Source: Cloeon dipterum
Lineage: Eukaryota > Arthropoda > Insecta > Ephemeroptera > Baetidae
NCBI RefSeq assembly: GCF_949628265.1
Contig: NC_088790.1
Coordinates: 23,502,545-23,566,544, forward strand
Reading direction: 5' to 3'
DNA: 64,000 nucleotides
Shown here: piece by piece, positions 13,401 through 28,400 of the stretch
How positions within the stretch are numbered: position 1 is the first letter of the stretch
Layout of the letters: every line of letters begins with the position of its first letter
The notes under the pieces: generated by a model
What the model was told of the DNA's origin: nothing
The model's input: only the letters and a program-made list of their open reading frames with translations
Databases searched by the model: none
Made by a program: the position numbers and the translations under genes

Positions 13401-16400
13401 ACACATTATAGAACTAAATCACTCAAAAAATAAACTAAATCGGTTCTCACTTTATAATTTTCAATTGCTGCCCTGTCTTAATTAACTTAACTTTTTATTT
13501 TTAATAGAATATTTCGTTTCCATATTTTTGAAATAAAAGTACTAACCTAGATTGCTAAGAGAATTCAATTAATTTATTTAACAATTTGTGCGAGGCACTG
13601 CCAATGAAGGGCAATAATACAATTCTTCCATTTTTATAGGTACCACTTTTACGCACGCACTGAAAGCAATCCTGTAAATTGGTTTCATTCAATTCCCCTG
13701 TCATTTTTATTTCCGCAGTAAAAACTGCCCTTAAAGCTGATGAAAATCAATTAACGTCGCTGAGTGGAAACGTGCACCGATTGTGGAGAGCGAATGAAAA
13801 GATTTTATACGGCTCATGAGCCGCTGAATTAGCTTTTAGAAGCGGAGAGCTGGAGCAACAGCTGGCAGTTTGTTTAAAAAAACTTATTTTTCTCATGCGG
13901 ACCTCGGCTGCGATGTAGGCTGGAATGACGCTGAGCAGCAGCTGCTCCTGTTGCTCCTTTTCACACTCGAGTTTGACTCGCGACTCGATGCAGGTCCTCG
14001 TGCCCTTGAAAGTCCTGCGGTGCGCCGCGTTGGTCAGCGCCTGGTAGTACGCGCCCGTCGCACTCGCGCTCGCCAGGAAAATCGCGTCGGCCAACACCTG
14101 AGTAAATCAACACGTTTTTCCAAAGAGAAAGAAAAATTACAATTATTAAACGAGAGCACAAATGGCAATAAAGGGGTTGTATTTTTGAAAATATTCAGTT
14201 CGTTTTCGTTAATTTAAAACTGTTTTATGTTATCTTAAAATGTCGGGCTGCATTTTAATTTTGACTGAATAAAATTATCACGAATTTCTTGGACAAGAAT
14301 TTGATTGAATTTAAATTTTACGAGCAAAGAGTTAGATTTTTCGAACGCGCCTGCTTTGAATTTCTTTCCACTTCATTCGTTTCGTCTCAAATTTTCTGCT
14401 TTTAAACAGTCACAGATTTAGAAAATATATTTTGACAAATAAATTTTAAAAAACTAAAAGGAATAGATGGGGAATTAAATAAATTAAACAATAATAAGTT
14501 CGTTTATAAACTAACACATGACGAGGGGAACACCACAGAAATGGTTGAAAGTATTGGTTCAGTTGTCTTACAAAAATAATAAGATCGCATTTACTTGCAA
14601 ACGTGGGCAACAAACATCTTTTTCAAACTTGCATGTGTATTTTTACCTATTGTAACCTTTTCAATGGGGAAAAAACTAAAAAAAATCAGGAAAATTTTAA
14701 ATTTTGACCTTAAAATTTGATCCCGTAGACTTACGAATAAACAACGAGTAAAATTAAAATAAATATTAATAATAGTGCAGTTAAAAATATAATCAATTAA
14801 ATGCTAAATAAATAATTTTTTTTTAAATCTTGACTCACGTGCATGCTGGCGTAGTGGTTGCTGACGGCGAGGGCCGCGTTGGTGGTGACGACGGCGATGG
14901 AGAGGCCGATGGCGAGCGCCCGGGGCACCGGCAGCATCGTGTGCACCGCAAGCAACAGGGTGAAAAGCGGCACCGCGCGGCTCGAGTCGCAGCCGCCCAC
15001 CTGTGAGTGTGTCGGAGGGCAATTTCGATTATTACCAGGCCTGGCAGCTAGAGTATAATGCTGCAGCTGCAAATAGGGGCTTTGCGCCCACCACCGGCTT
15101 GTTGGCGGGCGCTTAATCACGAGATGCGCACAATATGAAATCATTAAATCCCAGCGACCGCGAGCAGCAGGAGGGTTGCGTAATGAAAAAACTGGAGAGA
15201 CTCGCTAATTTTAGCTCCCCTTTCCCTCGTTATGAGGGAGGCGAACACCTAAATATAGCCGTAATGAATTGTCAACAACGATGTTTTTTGTTTGTTCAAA
15301 CTCTGTTTCGGTCCATAATTGGAAACGGATGAGTCTGCTAATTGGAATATTAGTAACTTTTGTCTTGTTTCCTTCTTCGGTGTCAAAAGGAGGGCAATAA
15401 ATTGTATCACACGAAAATAAGAATAAACAGAAGGGGTTGGTGGATGAGTGAGGGTGTTTAAAATCATTTGTAAGATGTTTTCAAACAGTCTACTCTACGG
15501 TGCAAATAACTCTGGAAAAATGAATTAATTCGATCCTTTAAAACTATGTGAAAATCAAGACTGTGTTGCTCTGACGGGAAAAGTTCTGCCAATTTATTAA
15601 AACAAAAATATGGCTGATTCCGCCCACTTACAAAGTCGTGGAAATTTTAAGTTGATAACTTGGGTCCATTTCCAGATTTGCACCCTGACGTAATGGACTA
15701 ATAATTGATGTCTAAAATTAATCGTCAACGTGAAGTATGTTATTTAATTTTTGTCTTACATCTATGACGAAGAAAATTTGTCCTGATATTTGGACTTCTA
15801 GTGTGTCTATGTTTTTCCTAAGCTCTGTAGACGGAAAATGGATAAAAAATTATTAATTTTTGTTTACATGACATGTAACAAACGAAATTGCCGAAATCCT
15901 GACAAAAATCTCGGAGTTGCTTTAAAATATAGAATTTCCTACAAATTGTAAGCCTTTAAATTTCTAAATTTAAATTAATTGTTTTTTTTTTAAATTTAAA
16001 ATTTATCTCCAGTCTCTATTTATTTTCCTTTTTTGTCCCCGTGTGGGTTCCAGCAACTCGAAAAACTCAAAATTTACATGAAACCTAGCATATTCCAGAA
16101 AGGAAGTTAAACAAAAGTTACTTATTATGTACATAGCTAAATTTTCGTACAAAAAATCATAAAAATGTCTTTAAATTTTTGAGAGCGAATTTTTAGCCGT
16201 AGCTAAAATTTAGCCATGTAAAATCCAAAGAGAGTGGGTTTTTTTTCCTGCTGAAAAACGACTTTAATTTCGCCAGAGGAAAATTTGTGAAAAGAGAATC
16301 CGCCAAAAAAGGAAATTTTCAAAGAAAAGGAGCAAAACAAGGAAAGCCAATTCTGTTTATTTGTTCAATCTTGTAACTCTCTGCTAATTGGCAACAACTC

Positions 16401-19400
16401 TCCTCGTTTACCGTCGCCCATCTCAAATTTCCCTCCGCGCGTGCATCAAATTATTTTGCGAAAATCGATGGGCAGGCCGCAGGTTTGATGGATGGAAAGC
16501 AGGCGAATAACTAATTAGGCGAACGGCGATCGTAAAGCCACTCTTATTGTTGCCGTGACCGATAATGGGCCTTTCGTCGAAAATGAGTTTGCCCCAACCC
16601 ACCGCATCGCACGGGATAAATGGAGCGTCGCTTGGCGCTTGGCGGCCGGTAATGCCTGCGATGGCCGCTTATGCAGCCTAGTGGTGCAGCGGCGTCGCGC
16701 GGGAAGCATAAGGCTTCCCTAAAAGCTTTTACCTGCTGATGCTGAGAAATTCGCAAGACGAAAATTGAATTTGCTGCGGCGGTGCCTGCAACGTTCGTGC
16801 GCGTCTGCAGGTTAAACCACCCTCTTAGAAACTCTTTTGAGCCGTTTGATCCACTCGCATGTTGCCAAACAAAATTATACCTCGCATGTTCGGTCAATTT
16901 CGTTAAGTTGCAATTAGCTTAAAAGGCACCAACATCTCGGTTTAAAGTATATGAGATGGATTTATATGGCAAAATGGAGCTATATTTTCTCTTGCGTATT
17001 GCAAAGTAGTGCCGCTGAATAGAAAATAAATTTAAATACGAATTGCGAATACATTTTTAATTTTAAAAACAAATATTTAAATTAGAAATTCATTTTTAAT
17101 TTGCAATTCAATTTTATATTAAATAAATATACGTGCTGCTGTTTGAAATTCACCTTTTGAACTAACACACACACGCTGCAAACTCATAACGAGCTAATAA
17201 TTTTCTCTCGTGCCGTTTTGAAGCGCGTTACGCGATCAAAAAGCGAAATAATATTCCATCACCGACGCGCGCGAGGCAATTTTAAACTGACGTTTGAGTG
17301 CGAATTATTGATTGGCCCTTTGATGAATACATTCTGTTTGCTTGCCAAGTGGAAGCGAATGCAAACAAACTGTGACTACATGAATGTGCAGCGAATTTCT
17401 GTATTGCACATAAGCAAAGGTAGGCAGGCAGGCGTCGGTTCAAATAAACACTGAACTCGCTCTCGGAAGCGTTAAAACAAATATCCGGCGTCGTCTCGGC
17501 AAATAGGCAAATCCAGAAGCAGGGAAGCTTACCAGCAGGATTATGGAAGCGAAGGCGGCGCAGAAGACAAGGAGGCCGAGGCTGGCGCTCAGCTGCAGCG
17601 AGTTCTGCACGGCGGGCGTGTGGGCGACCACCAGCGTTGCCAGCAGCAGCAGCAGCAAACTCGAGCCGACCACCACCTCTTGCCAGCATGACGAGTAATC
17701 CTGAGGCAAAAAGCAAAAAGAAAAACAGCCGTAAATTTCGTTAGGCCGCTTAAAATGGAGGGCGCGTTTAAACGCCTGGCATGCACTCTGCTCCTGCAAT
17801 TAACAACTTTGTCTATTAAGCCCCTGTCTACGCCGAAACACACTTGACACCCCACAGTGTCAAGAACCAAGAACCACCCAGAAAGCTACAATGCGTGAAC
17901 TTCAATGAATCGGCGATATAAAATATTTGTAAATGCAGGAAATCATCCACCTTAATTTAAAATTAGCCCTAAAATTCGATCAAAATACATTGCACCAAAT
18001 TCTAATGAAAATTTTGATGTAATTATGGGGAATGGTCGAGATAAGTCAAACCCCACAAATTGTTGCAATGCCTTTATTTGTATTTGCCGTTATTTAGTCT
18101 GAAATAATATAATAAATTCCATAAATACATAGAAGAGAATGTTAAAACTAAACACATTAAAAAGGCAAAAGGCCATTGTCAATTATTAAAATATAATATA
18201 TAAAAATGACAAGAATAAAATAATAACTCAATTAATATAACACAACACAATATATAATAACATAAGCTTACCCCTAAAAGGGAGTTGTCAGAGATTGGCA
18301 ATATACAAGCAAGGTAGTTCAATTATTCGTCAATTATAGGGTTCGTACTGTAATAAATACACGTCAATATAACTAACTAAATTCACAAACCACAAATAGT
18401 AATATTGTTCACAGAGATAATCACTTACAAAGGGAGCTATGTGCTCAAGGTTAACGAACTCCTAAAATGTGCGGCCGAGGGAGCAATATTTGCTGCTACC
18501 GCACACGTTTATCGTCGAGTTTAGAATAATTCCTTATCAGGTTAACACGGATATACTCAGGCAGCCAGGGTAGGAGAGAGCGCCACCTTTCGGCAGCCAT
18601 ATAATAAACCAAGCTAAAAGAGGAGTTTCTCAAAAAAGCAGGGTTTTTAAAAAAGCAGACGATGGCAAAAAAAGCTACTTTTTATTTCGGAAATAATCTT
18701 TCACACAGCAGTTTCCGGTATTAAAAAAGACATAATTCCATTCTCCCATGGTTTAAATATCTAGGAAACGTTATTTTTTCGTATTAATTTATAAATTAAA
18801 TGTTCCTAACCCAATTCTAAAATTTAGCTTCAATTTTTTTTAGCAATTTTAAATTTTATTTGCCCTTCGTAAAATCATAGATAATTTAATTCGACCTTAA
18901 AGGCGTTTAGAACTGTTTCTACTAAATAAGCCATATATATTCCATTTTATGCGTTGCTATGCAAATCTCCAGGCCTAGACTGATTGTGAGGGCCCATAAA
19001 CTCTAAACCCCTTAATGATATTCAAGATCAAACGCATCCGTTGCGGATTTTGGTCTTTTGATTCCTGGAGCAGAATATCAGCAACGTGCTCAATTCGGAA
19101 ATTCGATTTTGGCTCGTCTTCAAACCATTCAGAGGCCACAAAGGCAGGCAAATCGCGGTGCCCCCAGGTGAAAAGGCTGCTTTTAAGAATATTACTTTTC
19201 ACTTTGGTTAATGCGCCGATCCTACGGAGAATACTATACATTACACTTTATGGCAGCCCCTCTCGCTCGCCGTTATGATATGCATGCGCGCGATTTACGG
19301 CCAAAATCAATGTACTCGTAAATCAATTCCGTTTTATTTTTTTCCCGCTGAGCTCAAGGGACTCTAGCGAAATTCGCCACTTGCTCGATCCAATTCTATT

Positions 19401-22400
19401 TTGAGACGGATGCAGCGGCCAAAACGCAGCTCGGCGATTAAGACGTGTGTCAACGGCTGTGGCTGGAGGCTGAAAATAATCCCGTGATTGAAGGAAGCAA
19501 AGGACCAAATGAAATTGCCGGTCTCTTGCAATCAGAGGAAAAAAAGTTGGTGTTTCTCTGGCTGCTGCGACACAGCGGTGGTCTGCCTCCACCTTTGACC
19601 TCCGAAAAAACAGGCGGTGGCGACACGGACGAGCACTTTGTGCCGCGCTGAGAGTCGCTTGCTCGCTTTTGTTACAAGTGGGCCAGTCGTAAATTGTGCA
19701 GGCAAGGGGCAAAAATGTCAAAAGCAGCTCTGCACCTTTCCTTCCTTTTACCCTGTTAATTGCCTGGACCTTAAAAAAGTTGCCGCTTCGAGCATTCTTC
19801 AATTTCCTTTTCTATTTTTAGCGTAGTATGTATATACATTAAAAAAGGTTCTTTTTTTGGCACTTTTTGCTGAAATGTTTTTTATATCTTTCCATGAAAA
19901 AATTTATACAGTTACTGAGAAGAAGAAATATGAATTTAATAAAAAAATTCTTATAGGCACATAATGATTATGATTCGTGAAATTTTATTGCTAAAACTTT
20001 TTTATAAGCTTTTAAAACCGCCCAAATGTTACGTGCTCTAAAAAATAACTGCTAAAATAATTTTACTGCACACAATTCAACTTTTCAGATGGTTTCCGAA
20101 CATATTATTTAAAAAATTGGAAAATAAAGTATAATTTCAGCTTGTTTTACTTTTCAACCAGAGGAAAAGTTTGCAAAAAATAACGAGAGATTTAAATCTC
20201 CTACTTCAGTTGCGTATTTTATAATAAATAAATGTTTTTTGTTCTATGAATGACCTGAACAAAGTTATGTCGTGCTCAAAATCCTAGTTTTTACTTCAAA
20301 CCTCTCAAATGCCTGTAAACCCGCAAAATACGTAATTGGGAGATATGTCGACACAAAAAATCATTCGAATCGCCGGACCCCTCAGGACATCTTTCTGCTG
20401 CTTTCATATAGAAATTGGCTTAGAAGACCACAGAGACCAGCCAACGAAAAGGAAGAACGAATGAATGGAATGATTTTTTTTAAATGAAATTTATACCTTA
20501 ATCAATATTAGAAACTTTTTTATATATATATTTGGAGCAGTGCCTTCTGCACTGCAAAAGGGCACAGACCGATCGACAAGGTTTTTTCCGACCAATAGAT
20601 CTTATTTAGCGAGTGAAATTATGATTTTTTTTCTTGAATTAAAGTTATCTAAATATCTTCTATAATTTTTCCTATCAATCAACGAGTTAGAGAAAAATGC
20701 TGCAAAGAAAAGCAATTAAATATTATAGAAAACACTAATTTGCATTTATAGGAACCAACATTACAATCCTCTCAGAGCGTGCAACAAGTCATAATGCAAC
20801 GCCCTACTTGTTGCACGCGCTGAGAAATTGCAGTTTTCAATCAGACACACAATTTCTTCTAGATTGGGAAACGTACTTGGCAAAGGAGGAGAAGGGCGAC
20901 GACGACCACCAGGGTGAAAGAAGCGGCCACTCCAATGCAGCCGATGAACAGCGAGTGCTTGAGGCGGACGCAGTAATTGCGGTAGAGCAGCTCCAACTCG
21001 CCTTCGCCCCTGAAAAACGAGCACCAAGACCAGAATAAGGTTGTTGTTTGTTTGTTTGCTGTCAATCGGGGACAAACGCGGGTGACGATGTTTGGCCAGA
21101 TAGAAGCAGCCTCTCTGTTAGCGAGCGCGAATGTTGTTTATTTTTTTTCTTTGAAAAGATGGAAATATGCGGCCGACTTAAACACACTCGTCTCTATTCA
21201 ATTTCAACGCTGCTCTTGCTGTCGGTTGCTCGTTATAAACGAGCTGAAAGGGCTGTGTGCATGTATAAATAGAATAAACCCTTTCCTGAGTGATTGCACC
21301 CTATTCTCTCTCGCACTCACGGCGGCGACCTATATATTGCGCGCGGCCCAACGCGTGGTTTGCGGCCAACCCTGACACACAGCCTTGTAATTTCACGGAA
21401 TTAAGGCGTTCCTCCCATCCAGGAATAAATCAATGCGCGGACAAGTTCTTCGCAACGGAATAACATTCTCGGCGCGTACGTGCTGATTTAGAAAACAATC
21501 AGACGCTGGGACAAGTTTAGTTATATGGCTTTGTTGCTCTTCCATCGCGATTGGAAAACTGAATGCCTCCGTTTCGCGTGGAGTGAGTTCCTCGAATTGA
21601 TTGGATGTAAACCAGTTTCAATGAATAATTCAATATTAACTTTTCGAATTGTCTATTTTAGCTGCAAACTCGGTTCTCACAAGGAAAGTGTAAGGATGCT
21701 ACGGTTTTATTTAGTTGGTGGTGAATTTATTTGTGTTCATGTAGGCGTGGTTTGCTGTCGCTCTCTCATTATCGTCATATTGTGATGAAAGTTTCGCCTG
21801 GATTGGTTTTTTGTCATTTTGATTATTCCGAGTCACACTCAAACGTCCATCATGCGCGGCCCGGTTGGGTGACGGCGCATGGCTAAGCTATACATAAATA
21901 ATTCGTTGACAAAATCTGGATCCTGATTTTCCCGTTCCATTAACTCTACGAGTTTACTGAATTTCCTGGAAATTATAAAATGGCAAATGTAAAATTGGCC
22001 ACTTATAAAATATTATTATGATTCATTGAACGAAAACTGTTAAAAAAATTATACACGTTTTTTCTGACGCAAAATGAGAGCAATTAATCGTTTTAATTTA
22101 TTCCAAATATTCCTCACATACATGCAAACGTTTCCTGTCTTACTTCGCGATATTTATATTTGAAAAGCCTTATTAAATTTTTAAGGGTGAGAAAGGTCAG
22201 GATAGTACCTGGTGCCAATGAGCTCTGATAATTTGTATAGCAACTACAGCTACCACACGGCGTTAAATAAGATATTCACGATTTTCTTTCCCCATTACGA
22301 AGAGGTAATTGGCTTTTCGTGATTGCAAAATTACACATAAAATCGATTCTACACACGTCAAAGAAACTAGGAAAATTGCAAACGAGAAGACCTGAACTGA

Positions 22401-25400
22401 TAACTTTGAAATTTGATGGAAATTAGAAAGAGACTCGCACTACTTCCCTCTTTTCGTTAATAGTTGTCTCTGTATGGAGCAAGTTTTATGAGAAACCTTT
22501 TTTTAAAAAAAAGTAGATGAAAATATTTGACAAAAACTGCAATTTTAATTGGAGTGTTGCAAATTTTAAACATTCCTTCCAGCAAAGGTGAATAAAATGT
22601 AGCCCAATATTTAAAATTTTCTCTTTTCAAGTGGCTCATTTAAAATTCATTACCAGGTTGTGGAGTAACAATGCCTAATTATTTTCCCATTGTTTCACTG
22701 AGTGCAGTGTTTGCCGGCGTTCGAGAGTGGCTGAAATACGCACGTTATTAAATTTTAATTTATTAATCAGGCGCACAGCGTGTTGTTTGTTTGCTGAGGG
22801 TGAAATTCCTCGGCGTGATTACACCGCAGCTCGCCATCAATTCGAGCAAATTTGCATATTTGATGCGATATTAAAGGCCACAAATTTGCGGCACACGCGC
22901 CAGCATTAATTAGGCACGTCTCCGCGTGCGTTCACTCGTTCGTTCGCGGCGGTTGACGCTTTTAACGACTTGTTGAATAATAAATGGCAGTTCACTCTCA
23001 CTCTCACTCATTCTCAGCCAACCCGAATTAGCGAGTGGGGCGCGGATATTGCGAATGCAAACGAAACCAGTTCAGGCAAAAGGAAGGAAATTCGGTTTTC
23101 CACGCGCCGCTGCACTCTTTAATTGCTTTTCTTTGGTTGGACGTGCGTGTGCTGCGCGCGAGCCAGCCACACAGCCGCCGTCGAAATGAAAGAAACGAGC
23201 TTGTTTTGACTGCCGATGCGTAATGACGCGATGATGCACTCACTAGCTGCTTCAGGGTCGCCGCTTCAGTTCCAAGCAGACCGGACAAATTAAAATCCCA
23301 CAAATGATCGACACGCACAGGGCTTGGAATAATTTAGAACGAGTGGGTTTATAAAGTTAACTTCTTTTGAAATCAAAACCCCTATATGCAATTTATTTTT
23401 TTCCCAGTTTGGGATGTTTTTCCGTGTGTCGGAACAATTATTTTGTTTGAAATTGAAAACCAGACACACGATCCTTCAAATATTTCCCGTTTTATGCATC
23501 AATTTTTTATCGTGAAATATGGTGTTCCCCGTGGAAGAGGCTCGTATGACATTTTTAGAAAGGCAATATTGTTTTTCAGGAAAAAAAATCAATTCCGTTT
23601 AGTCTGTCTGGTTTTTCCACGGACGCTTAGTTAGTTTTTGGGTTTTTTACTCAAAAAACTGCTGGAAGCTTTAGCCAAACTTCAATTTACCATTTCCTGC
23701 CAACCAACAACCCTGAATTTGCAGAATTCAGAAGAAATAAAAATATATTTGGGGGTGTTCTGTCGAGTCCAATCAAGGAGCACGCACGGGAAAATGCAAT
23801 TTGAAGTGTGCCGAATTTCCCTCCAATTTCCTGCCCGCGCGAACTTTTCCGCGAACAGCAATTGGCAACAATTACGGGTTGCCATGTGCGTGTATCGGCT
23901 GGTGCGCGAGCGAGGAGCGAGAGCTCAAAAGTAGTGTGTATACTGTGTATACGATGAGTTGTGTGTGGCGGGAAGTGACAATGACGGCCCGAAACCAATC
24001 AATAAATAGCCGCCCGGCCTGCCTGCCTGCCTGTGAACGCGCGCGGCACAAAACGAATCTGCAGCAGCTTCTGGAGGCGAGAGCGAACCAACGGAGGATG
24101 GGACAAATCGCTTGAGTCAACAACTCAACACTCTCGCATTCGCACAGCTTTTTACTTTAAACAAGGGTCTGCCGTGCGTCAGGGCGACACACACACACCC
24201 CGCACAATCCCCCGGGGGGATGCACAAATATGCTTGAGGGTGGAAACAAAGCGACTGTGAATCTGCAGTACAGGATTATTCTGAACTGGCAGAACGGCTT
24301 TTCACCTGAAGTGCCCAAAGAGCCATGATGGGACTTATTTGCGAAATATTATTTATAGGGTTGGGAATTTCAGACATTAGACCCTTTTATACACTATTTT
24401 ACGCAGTTTTTGAGCCATGTTCCAATCGTTAAAATCCGTTTAAAACAGGGGAAATAGTCCACATCGTCAATTTGCATTTAAAATTTTTAAAAATGAAAAA
24501 ACAAAAAGAGTTTATTATTTTTAATTTCGCATTATGCGAAATTTGCGCCTACGGGGCCAGGAGGTGAGTCTCCACCCCCGACCATGAGCTTGAATTGTCA
24601 AACTAATCATTTTCAATTAAATTTTAGTCCAATCCTCTCCAGACGTGGAAAAAGTGTCACATTTAAAAAAAACTTGATGATTTGGGATCGAGGTGCCGTG
24701 ACCGAAAAGCGTCTTTTGGTAGAAATCGTCTTTTATTTAGGTCTCGTGGTTTGAAGTAAGATTAAGATCAGGACTCCAGACTCGTATGTAGTGCGGGACT
24801 GATAAGAAATTGTTTCTAGGATTTTCTCGCACGAAATCTCTATCCTAGTCGGAGAGTAAATTTTCGTTTCGACTGCTGTCGTGCGCGGTTGAAGATGTAT
24901 AAGGGAAGCAGCAAAGGTGCGCTTCGAATTTGCACTGCTACCTGGCAATGTGTGTGTGTTTAATGAAAACTAGTTGCTGGGAGCGAGAGAAGGGGTGAGA
25001 AGGCGCCGCAAATCAAAATGGCTCTAAAAACCAAGTTTTTTCAGCATTAATTATTTTCGATGTAACTTGTTTGGCGTCAAATGTAGAACATTTTTTACCC
25101 AAATTTTTTTTATCTTCAATGCAAAAGTTATTATACTCTGAAAATTTATTCTTTTTAAAAGATTGCACACTTTGAGCCCCTGTGAAATAGGAATTTTTAG
25201 AAATTTGACTCAATTCAATTGGTCTACTAAGCAAATATAATCCAAATCTGATGACCGCCGATGCCAACAGGGTGACGACAAAGTTTATTTCGCTCAAAGT
25301 AGGATTTCATTTATTTTTTTTTTTTTTTTGATATTGCAAATGTACGCATTTTTATTTTGCTAGAATTATTCCGATATTGGCCGTCAAATCTTTCACAAAA

Positions 25401-28400
25401 AATTTCCATTTCATCTAGAGATTGAGATTTAATCTTTCCCAACAAAATCTTGAGCTTTGCAAATATTTTGTCATTTTTTTAAATCTGCATATTTTTTAAT
25501 ACCGCCAAAAATTATTTTCAAATCAACCAATTTAACCTGAAAATACACTGCTCTTTGATCAACGTCAAAAACACAGCAGAATTTCAATAACTCATACCGT
25601 GCAAAAGTGCAGGGGTTAGGAATTTAATTTTGCGAGGCCAGTGGCGCAGCGTTCTACTCACTCACTCAGCTATTTATAAGATGGCTGCTGTTTTTCGCAT
25701 CAAATTGCCTGCAGCCGAAAAGAATCTTTTTTTGCGGAAACGCACGCCGAAAGAGAGACAGAGAGCACGGTACGATAGGACGAGTGGCGCGCGCCCTCGT
25801 GTCGCTTCATGCGCACGTCTATTTATAATTTCTGGCAGCGGAATCTGAATATCGCGCGCGCGGTGACATATAAAATATAAGTGCCGCACACACAACGTGT
25901 TGCTCATATGCGATTCATAGCCGCGCTCCGCCAGCGAATAAATATTCCGCGCCAGAGTTCTATTTTTTTCCTTTCTACTCACTCCCTCGCCGCCCTAACG
26001 CTGTTCTTCATTACAAATTTGCCTGCTCCGTGCAGCAGGCAGACGGCAGACTCGAGAAAGGCAAGCACAAAGTTTGCAAGTACTTCCTTAACATTGTGCT
26101 CTCTTCATAATTTCGCTCGCTTGCTCCGCAAGTCCGGCTCATTTGATATTCAACAGTTGGTTTCGCTCTCCTTTTTATTGAGCTGTACAAAAACTAATTT
26201 GTGTGCAAACTTCTTCCGATAAGTTTTTTGTGTGCAGGAAAAGCGAGATAGCTCCGAAGAGCCTGCGGGCGGGTAAAGTTTCGTGCTTTTAGACCCAACT
26301 CGAGTGGGTTACGCAGACTCGGAGGAACAGAGACAGAGACGAAGTGCCAAGGCTTGCGAATTCGACGAAAAAAAAGAGAAAACAGCTGTTTTGAGAGTTT
26401 TCAGTTGGCGTAAACAAATTTCTCGCGTGGAAGCCCATAAAATTAAAATATGCGGGTGAAGAGAGAGAAAAAGATGTATAATAAATAGGGTTGGGATTTT
26501 CAGACGGTTTTTTAAATAGCTATTTTTGGAGACTATTTATAGACGTTTCGGGTCGATTTTCTGGTCAATTAATCACGTTTTAAGGGATTGCATAGTATTA
26601 AATATTTTGTATCTTCAAAAAGGTGGTGTTCTCGATGAATTTCGATTGTGTTAAATAAAATTTTTAGTTGATCTTAGTCTATAAACTATTTTGGTTCCAC
26701 TCCGTACAATCCCAAAACTGAATATCTCATCGAGATCATTAAAATTGTCTCTTCAAATCAACTATTCGTCTAAATTTCGAACTAAATTGACGAAATTATT
26801 CTTGATCCAGTAAAATTTCCAATGTGATTGTGGAAATGCGCGACGAAAATAAATTGAGGAAGGTCGCAAATTCGCTTAAAAATATTTTTGCATGATTGTA
26901 CCGCATATGGGTGAAATAAGAATATTTAATTTAATAATATCCGCTAATGAATCTCTTTTAAATTTTCTCTTACAGTAGAATACTAAAAAATCAACTGAGT
27001 CTCATGGTTTAGAAAAATAATTGACAGATGCCAAAGTAACTAAAAATTTCTAAAATAAAAATCATCCAAACAATTTAAAAAATTGATTACACCAGAATAT
27101 TTAAAAGGTTTTGAGGTGAATTCAAGTTCGACTCTGTGCTCATATGATACCTAAAAGAAAATTGGCCGCAGCCGCACAGAAAAAATTTTCGTCTCAAATT
27201 CCCAACCCCAATAAAGAAATAAAGACACAAAAGACCCCGGCCAGCAGGCAGTTTTCGCTCCTAAAATTCTGCACCTTGAATAAATTATACGAACTTTGTG
27301 TTTAACTTAATTTTCTTTTCGCTGCTGTTGAATTCCTCTCTTTTCACGAACTCGTTGCTCGAGGCGTTTTGGAAAAATATGTTTCATCACACACAGCAAT
27401 TAGCGAGAGCTGAGAGCTGCTACGCTTGCAACATGGATTTATCCTCCTCATTGCAGTATACCAGTTTGTTTATTTACCCTGCGCCGAGCAAAACTGTGTC
27501 AACGAGCAAGCACGCCAGATTCACACCAGGTAACGGGAGCCTGATTCATCAAGCCAGAGAGGGTAATTAATAGGGAGGAAGGTGTAATTAAATGTCCTAG
27601 AAAATTCGGATTTGCGAGAAAATCGTCTTAGGTGGCGAAAATAAAGACCGCTTGCCTATATTTAAATCGCGATTTTTGTTTTAAAAATAATGGATCTTTG
27701 GGAGATATGAAGAGGGTTTGAAATGATGAAGACCGATGAATTTAGATGACGAATTAGGTTACAGTTGGAAATCCGATCGGATACTTTTAAATCAAGTACA
27801 AGAACTGAAATTGTTTTTCAATAATGAGTTACAAATTCTGCACAATTAAACGAATCACGTCAGCACCGTGTGGCTGACGGACGAAAACTGAATTTTTATT
27901 TTAAAATCATCTTTCTGCTGTCAAACAATAATGCAAAATTACAATAATTCAAACCGCCGACAATTGTTGGCTTCCAACAAAAAGGAGGACCGCGCTCCTG
28001 CACCGCTACAGATCTCTTATAGAAAAAAATTAGACAGATCTTGCAATTTGGGCTCTAGGAACAGGATAGGGTCCAATTGAATTAGTTTTTTTTGCCAACA
28101 GTTAATCTTTAATATGAAATGTAACAGTCAAATCAGGACCAAGGAAAAATCCAGAATATATGCCAAAATTATCGGAAAATTCCAAGGTTTTTCGCTTGAT
28201 TTCGATTCCTCACATTGCAATCGAATCATGAGGCAGATTTCCCCTCTTGCGAAATAAATCATATTTTTCTAGTGCTTAATACCGCTTGATTAGCTTGCAA
28301 GCTTTGAAGCTTTACAGCCGATTTGCATGGAATAAAAACGGCACTTGGGGAAAACTTTCGTCCAATCCCGATTTTTAGAGAGTAATTTTAGGGAAAAAAT

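Larger units (their letters stand above)
17701..20876 (-). other. Adenylate cyclase intron holding a possible retroelement tail
   Basis: A 3.2-kb intron between the exon ending LLLLCQ and the exon starting DYSSCWQ. It holds a LINE-tail-like stretch (18060-18620) and, close to its 5' splice site, a 20-bp-stem hairpin (20770-20825). A minus-strand ORF at 18975-19241 reads like protein in places but matches no family I know. Confidence 0.5.

Noticed and set aside
19323..19802. 159-codon minus-strand ORF in a cyclase intron
   Set aside because: Atypical composition, no splice context, overlapping open frames on the other strand.
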